Shown piece by piece: positions 1 through 7,314 of a stretch of DNA of 33,076 nt. This DNA comes from Bacteroidota bacterium (GTDB lineage Bacteria; Bacteroidota; Bacteroidia; Chitinophagales; Chitinophagaceae). Location of the stretch: assembly GCA_023433265.1 (NCBI GenBank), contig JAEZDR010000159.1, positions 1 to 33,076 on the forward strand. Reading direction: 5' to 3'. Every line of letters begins with the position of its first letter. Position 1 is the stretch's first letter. Under the pieces are notes generated by a model that ran no database searches, was not told the DNA's origin, and saw nothing but the letters and a program-made list of their open reading frames with translations. The translations under genes and the position numbers were made by a program.

Positions 1-2
1 CA

Positions 3-1082
3 AAAAAACATTCAAGAGTAAAGCCAACTCTATTTAGCAGGGAGTTTGAATTAAAGAAAATCAACAGAGAAGTGCTAATACACTTCTCTACCTATCATCT
101 TTCAAACGACTTTGTTGAGGGTGAAGAAAAATTAGAAGTTGACACCGAAGAAAATATTTTATCACAGCAGCAGGACTTACATGCGAAAGTTTATGCTTAC
201 AAAAATGGTTGGGATGCCTATTTACTTTTAGGTTCGGCAAATTGCAGCAAGCGAGCAATGGAAAACAATGTTGAGTTTATGATTCAATTGAAAGGAAAGA
301 ATTCCAAAATTGGTCCTGATGCAATCTTCTCCGAGTTGGTAAACAAAGACCTTCAAATATTCCAACAGTATTCAGGAGCAGAAGAACTTTCAGAGCAAGA
401 GAAATTATTAGACGAGCAAGAACAAGAATTACAGAAACTGAAAATTGAGTTGGTGAATGCTGCATTAAATGCAAGAGCATCAAAGCAAGAGGATTCAAAC
501 TTTCAGATTGACCTTGAATTTAATTTGAAAGGAATCAAAGCCAATCCCAAAATTGAAATCACGGCAAATCTCCTTAACAGCGAACAAAAGCAAACACTTC
601 AAGTTGGAGAAAATAATAATTGGGCAACATACAACATTGGTGAGTTAGACCTTTCTTGCTTTTTGATTCTTGAATTGAAACTCAAAGGTTCTTCAGTCAT
701 ATTAAGATTCGCAATGAAAATTGAGATTGCGAATTTACCAAGCACAAGAAGCACCAAAATATTCAGAGACATTATTTCTAACACGGCAAACTTCTTCAAG
801 TATATCCGCTTCTTGTTGGCTGAAAATTATTGGGATGAACAACTTTCTTTCGGAGAAGGAAACGAAAAACATTCTGATGGAAGTTCATTTGGATTTTATT
901 TCAGCGAAGAACCGATTTATGAAAATATGTTGAAAGCAGTTTCAAGAGAACCAGAGAAGTTAACCGAGATAAAAAAAGTGATGGATAAACTTAGCGAAGA
1001 AGAAAACAAGGAAACACCAATTATTCCGCAGGACTTCAAAGAACTTTGGAATGTATTTGACGAAACACAGCGAAAGAAATAA
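3..1082 (+). CDS. Phospholipase D-like domain protein, 5' end outside window
   Basis: The frame is open from the left edge with no stop, so this is the C-terminal part of a longer protein; a GTG at 72 lies inside the frame and is not a convincing start. About 359 residues are visible. A PLD/HKD-type half-site is present: HAK at about visible residues 60-62 and GSAN at 77-80, followed by an N-E pair (NNVEF), as in nuclease-type PLD proteins; the first half-site would lie upstream. A Glu/Gln-rich coiled-coil stretch follows (about residues 125-160), then a beta-rich C-terminal region I do not recognise. The stop overlaps the next start as TAATG, which implies translational coupling to the helicase. 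PLD nuclease plus SNF2-like helicase pairs occur in anti-phage systems (for example DISARM), so a nucleic-acid cleavage role in defence is inferred, not shown. The codons are A/T-rich compared with genes right of 5.3 kb. Confidence 0.75.
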   Translation, partial: KKHSRVKPTLFSREFELKKINREVLIHFSTYHLSNDFVEGEEKLEVDTEENILSQQQDLHAKVYAYKNGWDAYLLLGSANCSKRAMENNVEFMIQLKGKNSKIGPDAIFSELVNKDLQIFQQYSGAEELSEQEKLLDEQEQELQKLKIELVNAALNARASKQEDSNFQIDLEFNLKGIKANPKIEITANLLNSEQKQTLQVGENNNWATYNIGELDLSCFLILELKLKGSSVILRFAMKIEIANLPSTRSTKIFRDIISNTANFFKYIRFLLAENYWDEQLSFGEGNEKHSDGSSFGFYFSEEPIYENMLKAVSREPEKLTEIKKVMDKLSEEENKETPIIPQDFKELWNVFDETQRKK

Positions 1083-4000
1083 TGACAATTAACTCCAACA
1101 ATCACTTAAAAGATTTTCAGGAAGCAACAGTAGATTATGTTTTCCAACGATTCACCGATTCCCAAAATCAGTGCAACCGTTTTTTAGTTGCTGATGAAGT
1201 TGGTTTGGGAAAAACTTTAGTCGCAAGAGGAATTATTAAAAAGTTTTACGACCATTTTAAAAGCATCGGCAAACCTCAACTGAATGTAATTTACATCTGC
1301 TCAAATCAAAGTATTGCAAGCCAAAACATTGGCAGATTGAATATTGAGAAGCAAAAGGGATTTGCACCAACACAAATAAATCGGATAAATGATTTAGCAA
1401 TTACACAAGTTCAAGAAGCTAAAAGTTCTTTTCTTCAAATCATTGCACTTTCACCAAACACCTCTTTCAATATTTCAAGAGGCGGAGGCATTGTAAAGGA
1501 AAGAGCAATCCTATTTCATATACTTTGCAAGCATGAAGATTTTTCAAGTTTCAGAGAAAAATTGAAAAAGATTTTCCGCTTAGATGTAAGCGAGGCAAAT
1601 TGGAATTGGTGGTCAAGCAGAGATAATTGGGTAAATACATCTTTACGAGAAGAAATTATTTCGAAATTCAATTCTGCTTTAAATTCCAAAAATGCTCTTC
1701 ATAATCAACTCCTTTCAGCTTGCGAAGAACGTTTCAATAATAACGAACAGTATTCATACAGACGGATAATTGGCGGACTACGAAAATTACTTGCTTCTGT
1801 TTGTGTAGAGTATTTGAAACCTGACCTAATAGTCATGGATGAGTTTCAACGCTTCAAATACATGATTGATTTGGAGGAGGACAGTGATGTAAAACTAATC
1901 ACTGAAAGTTTATTTACTAATAGCCGAATCAAAATTCTTTTGCTTTCAGCAACGCCTTATAAAATGTATGCTTTGCAAAGTGACGAGGAAGAAGGCGAAA
2001 GTCATTTTGAAGAATTCAAATTCATTGTTGACTTTCTTCTCAATGATGAAGCAAAGAAGAATGAATTTCTTGAAGCATGGAATGAATATTCAAAGTCATT
2101 ACTTCATCTTGAACAACGAAATTGGAGCTTAATCAAAGAGGAAAAGAAAAAAGTTGAATCCCTTTTGAGAAGTGTTATCGCAAGAACCGAACGAATCACA
2201 GTTTCAGATGATAAGAATACTTTGCTTCACCCATCACCATTAAATACGATTTTGATAAAGCCGACTGACATTAGAAGTTTTATTTCGGCTGATTCAGTTG
2301 CTTCAAAATTGAATGATGTAAATAGTCCAGTTGAATACTGCAAATCATCACCGTTTCCTTTTTCTTTCATGGAAGGTTATCAGTTGCAAAGAATCACTCA
2401 GAAGGAAATTGCAAACGGCAATGATGAAATAAAAAGTGCTTTAAGAAAAAACAAAGATTCGTTTCTGCCGATTGAAAAAATGAATGACTACCAACCGATA
2501 GAAAATCCAAATGCAAAACTGACTTATCTCTTAAACGATATTCTTTACAATGGTGGAAGTGATTTGCTTTGGATTCCACCTTCGCTACCCTATTACCAGT
2601 TTGATGAAGCATACAAAGGCAAAGAGAGTTTTTCAAAGACATTGGTTTTCTCTTCTTGGATAATGGTTCCTAAAATGATTGCCGCATTATCTTCTTATGA
2701 ATGTGAACGTTTGACAATTGGAGATTCAAAAGCAATCAACAATGCGGAAGAAAGAACCGAAAGAAAGTATTTTCATACGGGCTCTGAAAGGCAACCAAAG
2801 GCACGATTAAGGTTTAGAATTGAAAACAACAATTACAGCACTCTTTCAAATTACGCTTTGCTTTACCCATGTATTTCGTTAAGTGAAATTTGGGAACCGT
2901 TAAACAAATTTCAATCTTTAGTAGAATTGATTGAAGAAACAGTTACGAAGATTCAACCTCTAATCAATCAAATCAACATTCAGGAATTCACAACCGAACC
3001 AAATAAAAAAGATGATGACCGTTGGGCACTTATCTACATGCTTCTCTTAGACAGGAGAAACAAAAAAGAAAAAGTAAATCAATTCAAAGATTCCGAAAGT
3101 GAAGTTGATTGGGATTGGTTTAATAAGGATGAAGAAACTTCTGTTGCGAATCAGTATTATGAAAAAGTTTTCGGTGATATACTTTTTGCTGAAACCCCTA
3201 AAGATATTCCTGTATGGCAATTAGCTTCTGGTTACAAGCAAGACAATCCATTAAGAAATATACTTCAAGACTTAAAACTGGGACACCCCCCTGCTGACAT
3301 TGCCAAACAATTGGCTTACCTGACTATAGCTTCACCTGCAATTTGTTCTTACAGGTTATTGAGTGCATTTACATCTACACAGAAGCAATTTGACTTCATT
3401 GCTTTTTACGGAGCGTTCAGAATTGCTGACAGTTTCAGGAAATTTTTCAACGGGTCAGAAAACATTGCAGTCATTGATAAATATTCAGACGGCAAAAAAT
3501 CTTACTGGCAAAACTTGCTGGCGTATTCTGCCTCCGGAAATTTTCAATCAATGCTTGATGAGTTTGCAACGGCAATGATTGACCACAACGGTCTTTGGGA
3601 TTACTCCCTTGAAGATAAGTTGAGTAAATTGGTTGATTTGGTTTCTGGCAATATAGGCTTGAGAACCGTTTCTGTTACGGGACACACTTACGAGAGTTTT
3701 ATTAAAGAATCAAAGCCCAAACATTTCCGTTGCCATTTTGGAGTTGCATTGAATCACTCTTTAGACAATGAGAAAGATGTTATGCGTAGCGACAGTGTAA
3801 GAGATGCTTTCAATTCTCCTTTCCGACCTTTCATTCTTTCAACAACCTCAATCGGACAAGAAGGGCTTGACTTTCATTTGTATTGTAGAAAAATTCTTCA
3901 TTGGAATTTGCCAGCAAATCCAGTTGACTTTGAACAAAGAGAGGGAAGAATAAATCGTTTCAAGAATCTTGCAATCCGTCAAAACCTTGCTGTAAAATAC

Positions 4001-4339
4001 CGAGACAAATTAAAAGGAGTAGATTCAGCAACTGCCTGGAATCAACTCTATCAATTAGCCATTGACATTGAGAAAGGAAACAAATCTGACTTAGTTCCTT
4101 TTTGGCATGTTGAACCACAAAACATCTTTATTGAAAGACAAGTTCCGACAATCCCTTACAGCAAAGAAGTGAAGAAGTTAAAGAATTTATTGAAAACAAT
4201 TTCAGTTTATAGAATTGCTTTGGGACAGCCACGCCAAGAAGAATTAGTGAACCACTTAATTGAGAACTTTGGGGAAGAAGAAATTGAAAAAGTTCAATCG
4301 GAATTATTAATAAATCTTTCACCATACAAATCTAGATGA
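1082..4339 (+). CDS. SNF2/RapA-like superfamily 2 helicase, probable defence component
   Basis: A 1085-residue protein with a complete set of superfamily 2 helicase motifs: Walker A ADEVGLGKT (37-45, Lys44), a DEAH-like box VMDEFQRF (Asp253-Glu254), motif III SAT (289-291), and a C-terminal RecA lobe with GQEGLD (925-930) and motif VI QREGRINRF (952-960, Arg956 and Arg959). The ADEVGLGKT form is typical of RapA/SNF2-like translocases. The first and second lobes are separated by some 600 residues, a large insertion of unknown fold. The first base of ATG is the last base of the upstream PLD gene's stop codon. Gene order, A/T-rich composition and the repeat-rich flank suggest a laterally acquired defence operon; the helicase would translocate on DNA or remodel it for the PLD nuclease. 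I cannot assign it to a named system from this window because the upstream genes are missing. Confidence 0.85.
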   Translation: MTINSNNHLKDFQEATVDYVFQRFTDSQNQCNRFLVADEVGLGKTLVARGIIKKFYDHFKSIGKPQLNVIYICSNQSIASQNIGRLNIEKQKGFAPTQINRINDLAITQVQEAKSSFLQIIALSPNTSFNISRGGGIVKERAILFHILCKHEDFSSFREKLKKIFRLDVSEANWNWWSSRDNWVNTSLREEIISKFNSALNSKNALHNQLLSACEERFNNNEQYSYRRIIGGLRKLLASVCVEYLKPDLIVMDEFQRFKYMIDLEEDSDVKLITESLFTNSRIKILLLSATPYKMYALQSDEEEGESHFEEFKFIVDFLLNDEAKKNEFLEAWNEYSKSLLHLEQRNWSLIKEEKKKVESLLRSVIARTERITVSDDKNTLLHPSPLNTILIKPTDIRSFISADSVASKLNDVNSPVEYCKSSPFPFSFMEGYQLQRITQKEIANGNDEIKSALRKNKDSFLPIEKMNDYQPIENPNAKLTYLLNDILYNGGSDLLWIPPSLPYYQFDEAYKGKESFSKTLVFSSWIMVPKMIAALSSYECERLTIGDSKAINNAEERTERKYFHTGSERQPKARLRFRIENNNYSTLSNYALLYPCISLSEIWEPLNKFQSLVELIEETVTKIQPLINQINIQEFTTEPNKKDDDRWALIYMLLLDRRNKKEKVNQFKDSESEVDWDWFNKDEETSVANQYYEKVFGDILFAETPKDIPVWQLASGYKQDNPLRNILQDLKLGHPPADIAKQLAYLTIASPAICSYRLLSAFTSTQKQFDFIAFYGAFRIADSFRKFFNGSENIAVIDKYSDGKKSYWQNLLAYSASGNFQSMLDEFATAMIDHNGLWDYSLEDKLSKLVDLVSGNIGLRTVSVTGHTYESFIKESKPKHFRCHFGVALNHSLDNEKDVMRSDSVRDAFNSPFRPFILSTTSIGQEGLDFHLYCRKILHWNLPANPVDFEQREGRINRFKNLAIRQNLAVKYRDKLKGVDSATAWNQLYQLAIDIEKGNKSDLVPFWHVEPQNIFIERQVPTIPYSKEVKKLKNLLKTISVYRIALGQPRQEELVNHLIENFGEEEIEKVQSELLINLSPYKSR

Positions 4340-4576
4340 AAAGCCAACACACAAAAGCACACACATTTGCATGCCGCACAAGCCAACGCACAGACCAAAG
4401 CTTGCAAAAAAGTGTGCTTTTTGCCGACCCAAGAAAAAATTCAATTTATTCTTCGTCCACCCTTCGGTGTTTTAATTTTTTTGCAACCGCACAACCCACG
4501 ACAGACAAGCACTCAGAAAGTTTATTGCAGACCTTAACTGGACAGTGGAACTTGACACGGACGACAGAAGCACGAA

Positions 4577-4710
4577 CCGCTAACAAGGTATTGCCAAAAG
4601 CGGGGGTGACGAACTTCTATGACAGTTTAGTGCTTAACCGAACTTTAGCTTTTCAAATCAACAGTAGTGCTAAAATGCCCCGCCTTCGGCAATACCCGAA
4701 CCGTTGTACG
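4577..4710 (+). repeat. attC-like palindromic element, copy 1 (intact hairpin)
   Basis: Bounded by CCGCTAACAAGGTATT on the left (4577-4592) and CGTTGTACG on the right (4702-4710); both boundaries recur at 5146-5208. Inside, GGTATTGCC (4587-4595) pairs with GGCAATACC (4688-4696), and CGGGG (4601-4605 region) pairs with CCCCG (4678-4682), giving an imperfect stem of about 19 pairs with two A-C mismatches and an open centre. A TAAC near the left end faces GTTG near the right end. Size, terminal TAAC/GTT boxes and an imperfect long stem resemble integron attC sites, but the right box GTTGTAC departs from the GTTRRRY consensus, so the assignment is an inference. Confidence 0.5.
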
Positions 4711-4774
4711 TCACCCTATTGAAACATCCTGCAAATATTTAAGCATCCATGACTTTGCCGAACCGACCCAACGC

Positions 4775-4841
4775 TATTTTTAGCACATGGCAAGGCGCAC
4801 AAATCCTGACACAAAGCCAACCTTGCCAAGAGCTAAAAATA
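4775..4841. repeat. Nested inverted repeat forming a long hairpin
   Basis: Outer arms TATTTTTAGC (4775-4784) and GCTAAAAATA (4832-4841) are perfect 10-base complements. Inner arms TGGCAAGG (4788-4795) and CCTTGCCA (4821-4828) are perfect 8-base complements. They are separated by opposed 3-base internal loops (ACA and AGA), with a 25-base apical loop (4796-4820). There is no T-run after the stem, so a simple terminator is unlikely. The symmetric spacing suggests a folded recombination site or mobile repeat rather than chance. Confidence 0.6.
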
Positions 4842-4870
4842 CCAACGCACAGCCCACCCACTCCGGCTGA

Positions 4871-5113
4871 CGAATATCTATCATCTGTAGCAATGCAATT
4901 CAGCAACATACCATTACTGGACACCAAGGCCCACCCACCACCCAACAGACAGAACACTATATCTGCGACTGTTTGACACTTGGCGACAAGATTGAGTATA
5001 GCGACGAAGCAGTTAAGAACATTGTATACAATATTGCGGATCCAGAAATAAATACAGGGTATCAAAGTGATTCCGATATAAAATATTTCTTAGATCTAAC
5101 GAGACCTGTATAG
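4871..5113 (+). pseudogene. Start-less protein-like reading frame, possible gene remnant
   Basis: After a TGA at 4868-4870 the frame is open to a TAG at 5111-5113 (80 codons) but holds no ATG. The first part is Gln/Thr/Pro-rich and looks like translated repeat. From about 4952 it changes to ordinary protein composition, including CDCLTLGDKIEY, EAVKNIVYNIADPEIN and SDIKYFLDLTRPV before the stop. I do not recognise the family. It lies between the two attC-like elements on the same strand, the position a cassette gene would have. It may be the surviving 3' end of a truncated gene, or a short protein using a non-ATG start; chance remains possible for so short a frame. Confidence 0.35.
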
Positions 5114-5145
5114 CTAAGTATATACGAATAACTTCCCCGTAACTG

Positions 5146-5208
5146 CCGCTAACATGGTATTTCTGCGGGTGCAAGCTTCAACAGCCTGGAAGAAGTAAGC
5201 GTTGTACG
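5146..5208 (+). repeat. attC-like element, copy 2 (short, decayed)
   Basis: The left boundary CCGCTAACATGGTATT (5146-5161) differs from copy 1 at one base in sixteen, and the right boundary CGTTGTACG (5200-5208) is identical over nine bases. The interior is only about 40 bases and does not preserve the long stem of copy 1, apart from a CTTC/GAAG pairing, so it looks like a deletion derivative. It lies in the same orientation as copy 1, 436 bases further right. Confidence 0.45.
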
Positions 5209-5239
5209 CGAACAGAATCTAGCATTTGCCTCATCCCCT

Positions 5240-5263
5240 GCCCTTCTCCATAAGGAGAAGGGC
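5240..5263. repeat. Perfect 10-base palindrome with 4-base loop
   Basis: GCCCTTCTCC (5240-5249), loop ATAA, GGAGAAGGGC (5254-5263). The flanking context TCATCCCCTG and the CCCTTCTCC word resemble REP-like intergenic palindromes that recur in many bacterial genomes. There is no T-run on either side, so it is not a standard terminator. Confidence 0.55.
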
Positions 5264-5314
5264 GCCCCAAGTTAGAGGATGATTGTAGGGTATGGATAAA
5301 AGCGAGGTAAACCA

Positions 5315-5331
5315 GCGGGTACGCAACCCGC
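5315..5331. repeat. Short hairpin next to a GTTAGC box
   Basis: GCGGGT (5315-5320), loop ACGCA, ACCCGC (5326-5331), immediately followed by CGTTAGC (5332-5338). The GTTAGC is the exact complement of the GCTAAC at the left boundary of the element at 5146, so it may be the opposing end of a larger repeat. Alternatively it is part of the terminator region of the minus-strand lipoprotein gene that ends at 5358. Confidence 0.35.
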
Positions 5332-5357
5332 CGTTAGCAAGTATAGTCGTAAAAGGT

Positions 5358-5789
5358 TTAAGGAACCACCACGATATCTGTGAACGTACCGGCTACAGAC
5401 GTAACGCCACCGGACGCTGATCCACTTCCCTGGAAACTGCCAGACATCTTTCCGTTTGCGTTGGCTGTAATAATAACATTACCGGTAGAAGGAATAAAAT
5501 AGGGTGTAACCTTGGTATAGGTAATTACATTGCTTCCACCAAGTGCGTAGGTGTCCGGTGTAGTTCCGCTAAGGTTAATTTCGAAAACAGTACCCGTGGA
5601 GCTTGCTGCAATCAGCGTTTTATACTGCGTAGAAAATGTTGCAGTTGATGCGGTTTGAACTGTGGTGCCACCATTCTCTGTCCAGGTAAACCCCGCAGTA
5701 ACCTGTGGTTCTGATTCATCTTTCTTACAGGAAACTAAAGTGAGTGATACTGCAGCGATACATAATGCCGTTTTTAAAAATGTTCTCAT
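5358..5789 (-). CDS. Small secreted lipoprotein, Bacteroidota-type
   Basis: I chose the ATG at 5789 (143 residues) rather than the longer frame from 5846, because it places a lipoprotein signal peptide at the N-terminus: MRTFLKT, a hydrophobic core, and lipobox LVSC with the acceptor Cys at about residue 21, followed by KKDESEP. The mature part is beta-rich, with Gly/Thr/Ser-rich strands (for example DTYALGG, GKMSGSFQGSG and VAGTFTDI) and no catalytic motif I can name. The repeated S-G-x-F and G-T-F-T patterns resemble small uncharacterised Bacteroidota lipoproteins of DUF6252-like type, but that match is weak. The acidic residues just after the Cys fit lipoproteins exported to the outer membrane. 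It lies about 100 bases downstream of DUF2200 on the same strand and could be cotranscribed. Function unknown. Confidence 0.75.
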   Translation of the reverse strand: MRTFLKTALCIAAVSLTLVSCKKDESEPQVTAGFTWTENGGTTVQTASTATFSTQYKTLIAASSTGTVFEINLSGTTPDTYALGGSNVITYTKVTPYFIPSTGNVIITANANGKMSGSFQGSGSASGGVTSVAGTFTDIVVVP

Positions 5790-5886
5790 GATAGTAGTTT
5801 TACTAAGCAAACCTACCCATGTGAAACAAGCTTCGCAATAACGCATTTGTAGTATAAAAGCACCACCATCTTAACAGCGAAGCCTA

Positions 5887-6246
5887 CTACCTGAGTATTT
5901 TCTCCATCTTCCTGCCTTTAGCCAGTTCATCTACCAGTTTATCAAGGTATCGCACCTGTTGCGTGAGGGGATCTTCAATTTCTTCTACCCTATACCCGCA
6001 GATAACGCCTGTAATTTGGCTTGCATTGGGGTGTAAGGTTGCCTGCTGAAAGAAGGTTTCGAACGTAACCTTTCCTGCAATCAGTTGTGCAAGCTTATCA
6101 TCATCATAACCGGTCAGCCACTTAATAACTGTGTCCAATTCTTCTTTAGTCCTTCCCTTCCGCTCTACTTTCTGCACGTACAAAGGATATACAGAAGCGA
6201 AAGTCATGTTGGCAATGCGTTGCCGTGTTTTTTCAGTGATGTCCAT
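5887..6246 (-). CDS. DUF2200 family protein
   Basis: A 119-residue protein matching the DUF2200 family over its full length: the N-terminal RIANMTFASVYPLYVQKVERKG, the central VIKWLTGYDDDKL, and the TFETFFQQATLHPNASQITG / ICGYRVEEIEDPL blocks are characteristic. It has no signal peptide or membrane segment, so it should be cytoplasmic. The biochemical role of the family is not established. It is divergent from the DUF4349 gene, with about 110 bases between the two starts, and the lipoprotein gene follows it on the same strand. Confidence 0.85.
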   Translation of the reverse strand: MDITEKTRQRIANMTFASVYPLYVQKVERKGRTKEELDTVIKWLTGYDDDKLAQLIAGKVTFETFFQQATLHPNASQITGVICGYRVEEIEDPLTQQVRYLDKLVDELAKGRKMEKILR

Positions 6247-6358
6247 TGCTGCGAGGAGAATTTAAGCACGAGCAATTTAAACAAAATAGGCTTGCAGCTT
6301 TTCATTTCTTTTAACGGTTACCTTTTTTCTTTTGGAAGTATCAATACAAAAGAGAGAT

Positions 6359-7231
6359 ATGAAAAGCCATTTAAAACTTTCCCTGTACAGTGCACTTGCC
6401 GTGATCGTTATTGTCCTTTACGGATGCTCAGGCGGGTACGAACGTGGCGCTGCCGAGGTTGCACTTAGCGATACCACTTCTGTTTATGGGTTCAATGGAA
6501 ACGAAGCAAAGCTGGTAAAAACAGCAGGCATACATCTTAAGGTGAAGCATGCCGAAGAAGCTACCCAGCAGGTGGCTGCATTAGCACGGAGCTATGGAGG
6601 AATGCTTTTCAGTTACCAGCTTAGTGCAAATGATTTGAATAGCACGGAGGTGAAACTGTCTGATGATTCTTTGCTTGTAATTACTGCTTCTTCACCGCAA
6701 TCCTCCATCACCGCCAGGGTGCCCTCGCAACACCTTGAACAGTTTATGTTTGATATAGCAAGCGTTGGATATTTTACCGGCAGCGCACATTTAAAAATAG
6801 AAGACAAAAGCCTGGTTTACCTGCAGCATGCACTTATGCAAGCTAACCGGGAAAATGCAGTGAAGAACAATACCCAACAGCGTAAGCCTCTTGATGCGAA
6901 AGGAATGCTGCAGGTAAAGGATGAAGCCATAGAAAAGGAAGTTTCCAGGCGGCAGATTGATGGTGATGCTAACTACAGCAACGTAAGTTTACTGCTATAC
7001 CAAAACCCCGTGATTAGAAAAGAAAAGATAGCCAATCATAACATCAGCGACTACCAGCTTCCATTCTTCACAAGGCTCGCCCACAGTGTCGGGAATGGCT
7101 GGCAGATGTGTTTATCGTTCCTGCTAACTATCATTAACCTTTGGTTTGTTCTACTGCTTATCGTAACGGGTGTTGCTGCTTACAGAATTTTACATCGTAA
7201 GTATAGGTTCCTGCAAACATCTAAGCCATAA
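6359..7231 (+). CDS. DUF4349 domain lipoprotein with C-terminal membrane anchor
   Basis: I chose the ATG at 6359 (290 residues), preceded by AGAGAG, rather than a TTG nine codons upstream. The N-terminus is a lipoprotein signal with lipobox LYGC. The mature protein has the DUF4349 pattern: KLVKTAGIHLKVKHAEEATQQV, then SYGGMLFSYQL, then a VPSQHLEQFMFDIASVG segment and a long helical, probably coiled-coil region around DKSLVYLQHALMQANREN. A single membrane helix lies near the C-terminus (LWFVLLLIVTGVAAY) followed by basic residues. The family is envelope-associated in many bacteria and has no defined enzymatic role. An acyl-lipid N-terminus plus a C-terminal helix would tether both ends to a membrane. 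The gene is convergent with pdhB, with a terminator hairpin between. Confidence 0.85.
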   Translation: MKSHLKLSLYSALAVIVIVLYGCSGGYERGAAEVALSDTTSVYGFNGNEAKLVKTAGIHLKVKHAEEATQQVAALARSYGGMLFSYQLSANDLNSTEVKLSDDSLLVITASSPQSSITARVPSQHLEQFMFDIASVGYFTGSAHLKIEDKSLVYLQHALMQANRENAVKNNTQQRKPLDAKGMLQVKDEAIEKEVSRRQIDGDANYSNVSLLLYQNPVIRKEKIANHNISDYQLPFFTRLAHSVGNGWQMCLSFLLTIINLWFVLLLIVTGVAAYRILHRKYRFLQTSKP

Positions 7232-7264
7232 ATCATTCGTGTCAATCATCAGGTACCTGGTGCA

Positions 7265-7291
7265 AATAGAAAAGCCCCTGCTATGGGGCTT
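7265..7291 (-). terminator. Terminator of pdhB (read on minus strand)
   Basis: AAGCCCC (7272-7278), loop TGCTAT, GGGGCTT (7285-7291). Read on the minus strand the stem is followed by TTTTCTATTT, fitting an intrinsic terminator just after pdhB. On the plus strand the trailing TCTCTTATAA is weaker, but the hairpin may also serve the convergent DUF4349 gene. Confidence 0.75.
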
Positions 7292-7314
7292 CTCTTATAA
7301 CTACTGTAATAAAC

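Larger units (their letters stand above)
4340..5357. other. Gene-poor, palindrome-rich junction region
   Basis: About 1 kb between the A/T-rich helicase operon and the first core gene. No intact gene is supported. It contains A/C-rich text with recurring words (CCAACGCACAG at 4383-4393 and again at 4842-4852), two elements with matching boundary sequences (4577-4710 and 5146-5208), a nested hairpin (4775-4841), a start-less protein-like reading frame (to 5113), and two further short palindromes (5240-5263, 5315-5331). A weak hairpin just after the helicase (GCAAAAA 4404-4410 against TTTTTGC 4418-4424) could act as its terminator. The arrangement resembles a decayed integron-cassette or interspersed-repeat region; no integrase or transposase is visible here. 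Confidence 0.7.

Noticed and set aside
4336..4722. Plus-strand 128-codon frame overlapping the helicase stop
   Set aside because: Its translation is low-complexity (His/Thr/Arg/Ser) and it runs through the palindromic element; it has no hydrophobic core or domain. The bases are better explained as repeat.
4739..5065. Minus-strand 108-codon frame in the junction
   Set aside because: Cys/Trp/Gly-rich translation of hairpin sequence; it lies opposite a more protein-like frame and has no supporting start context.
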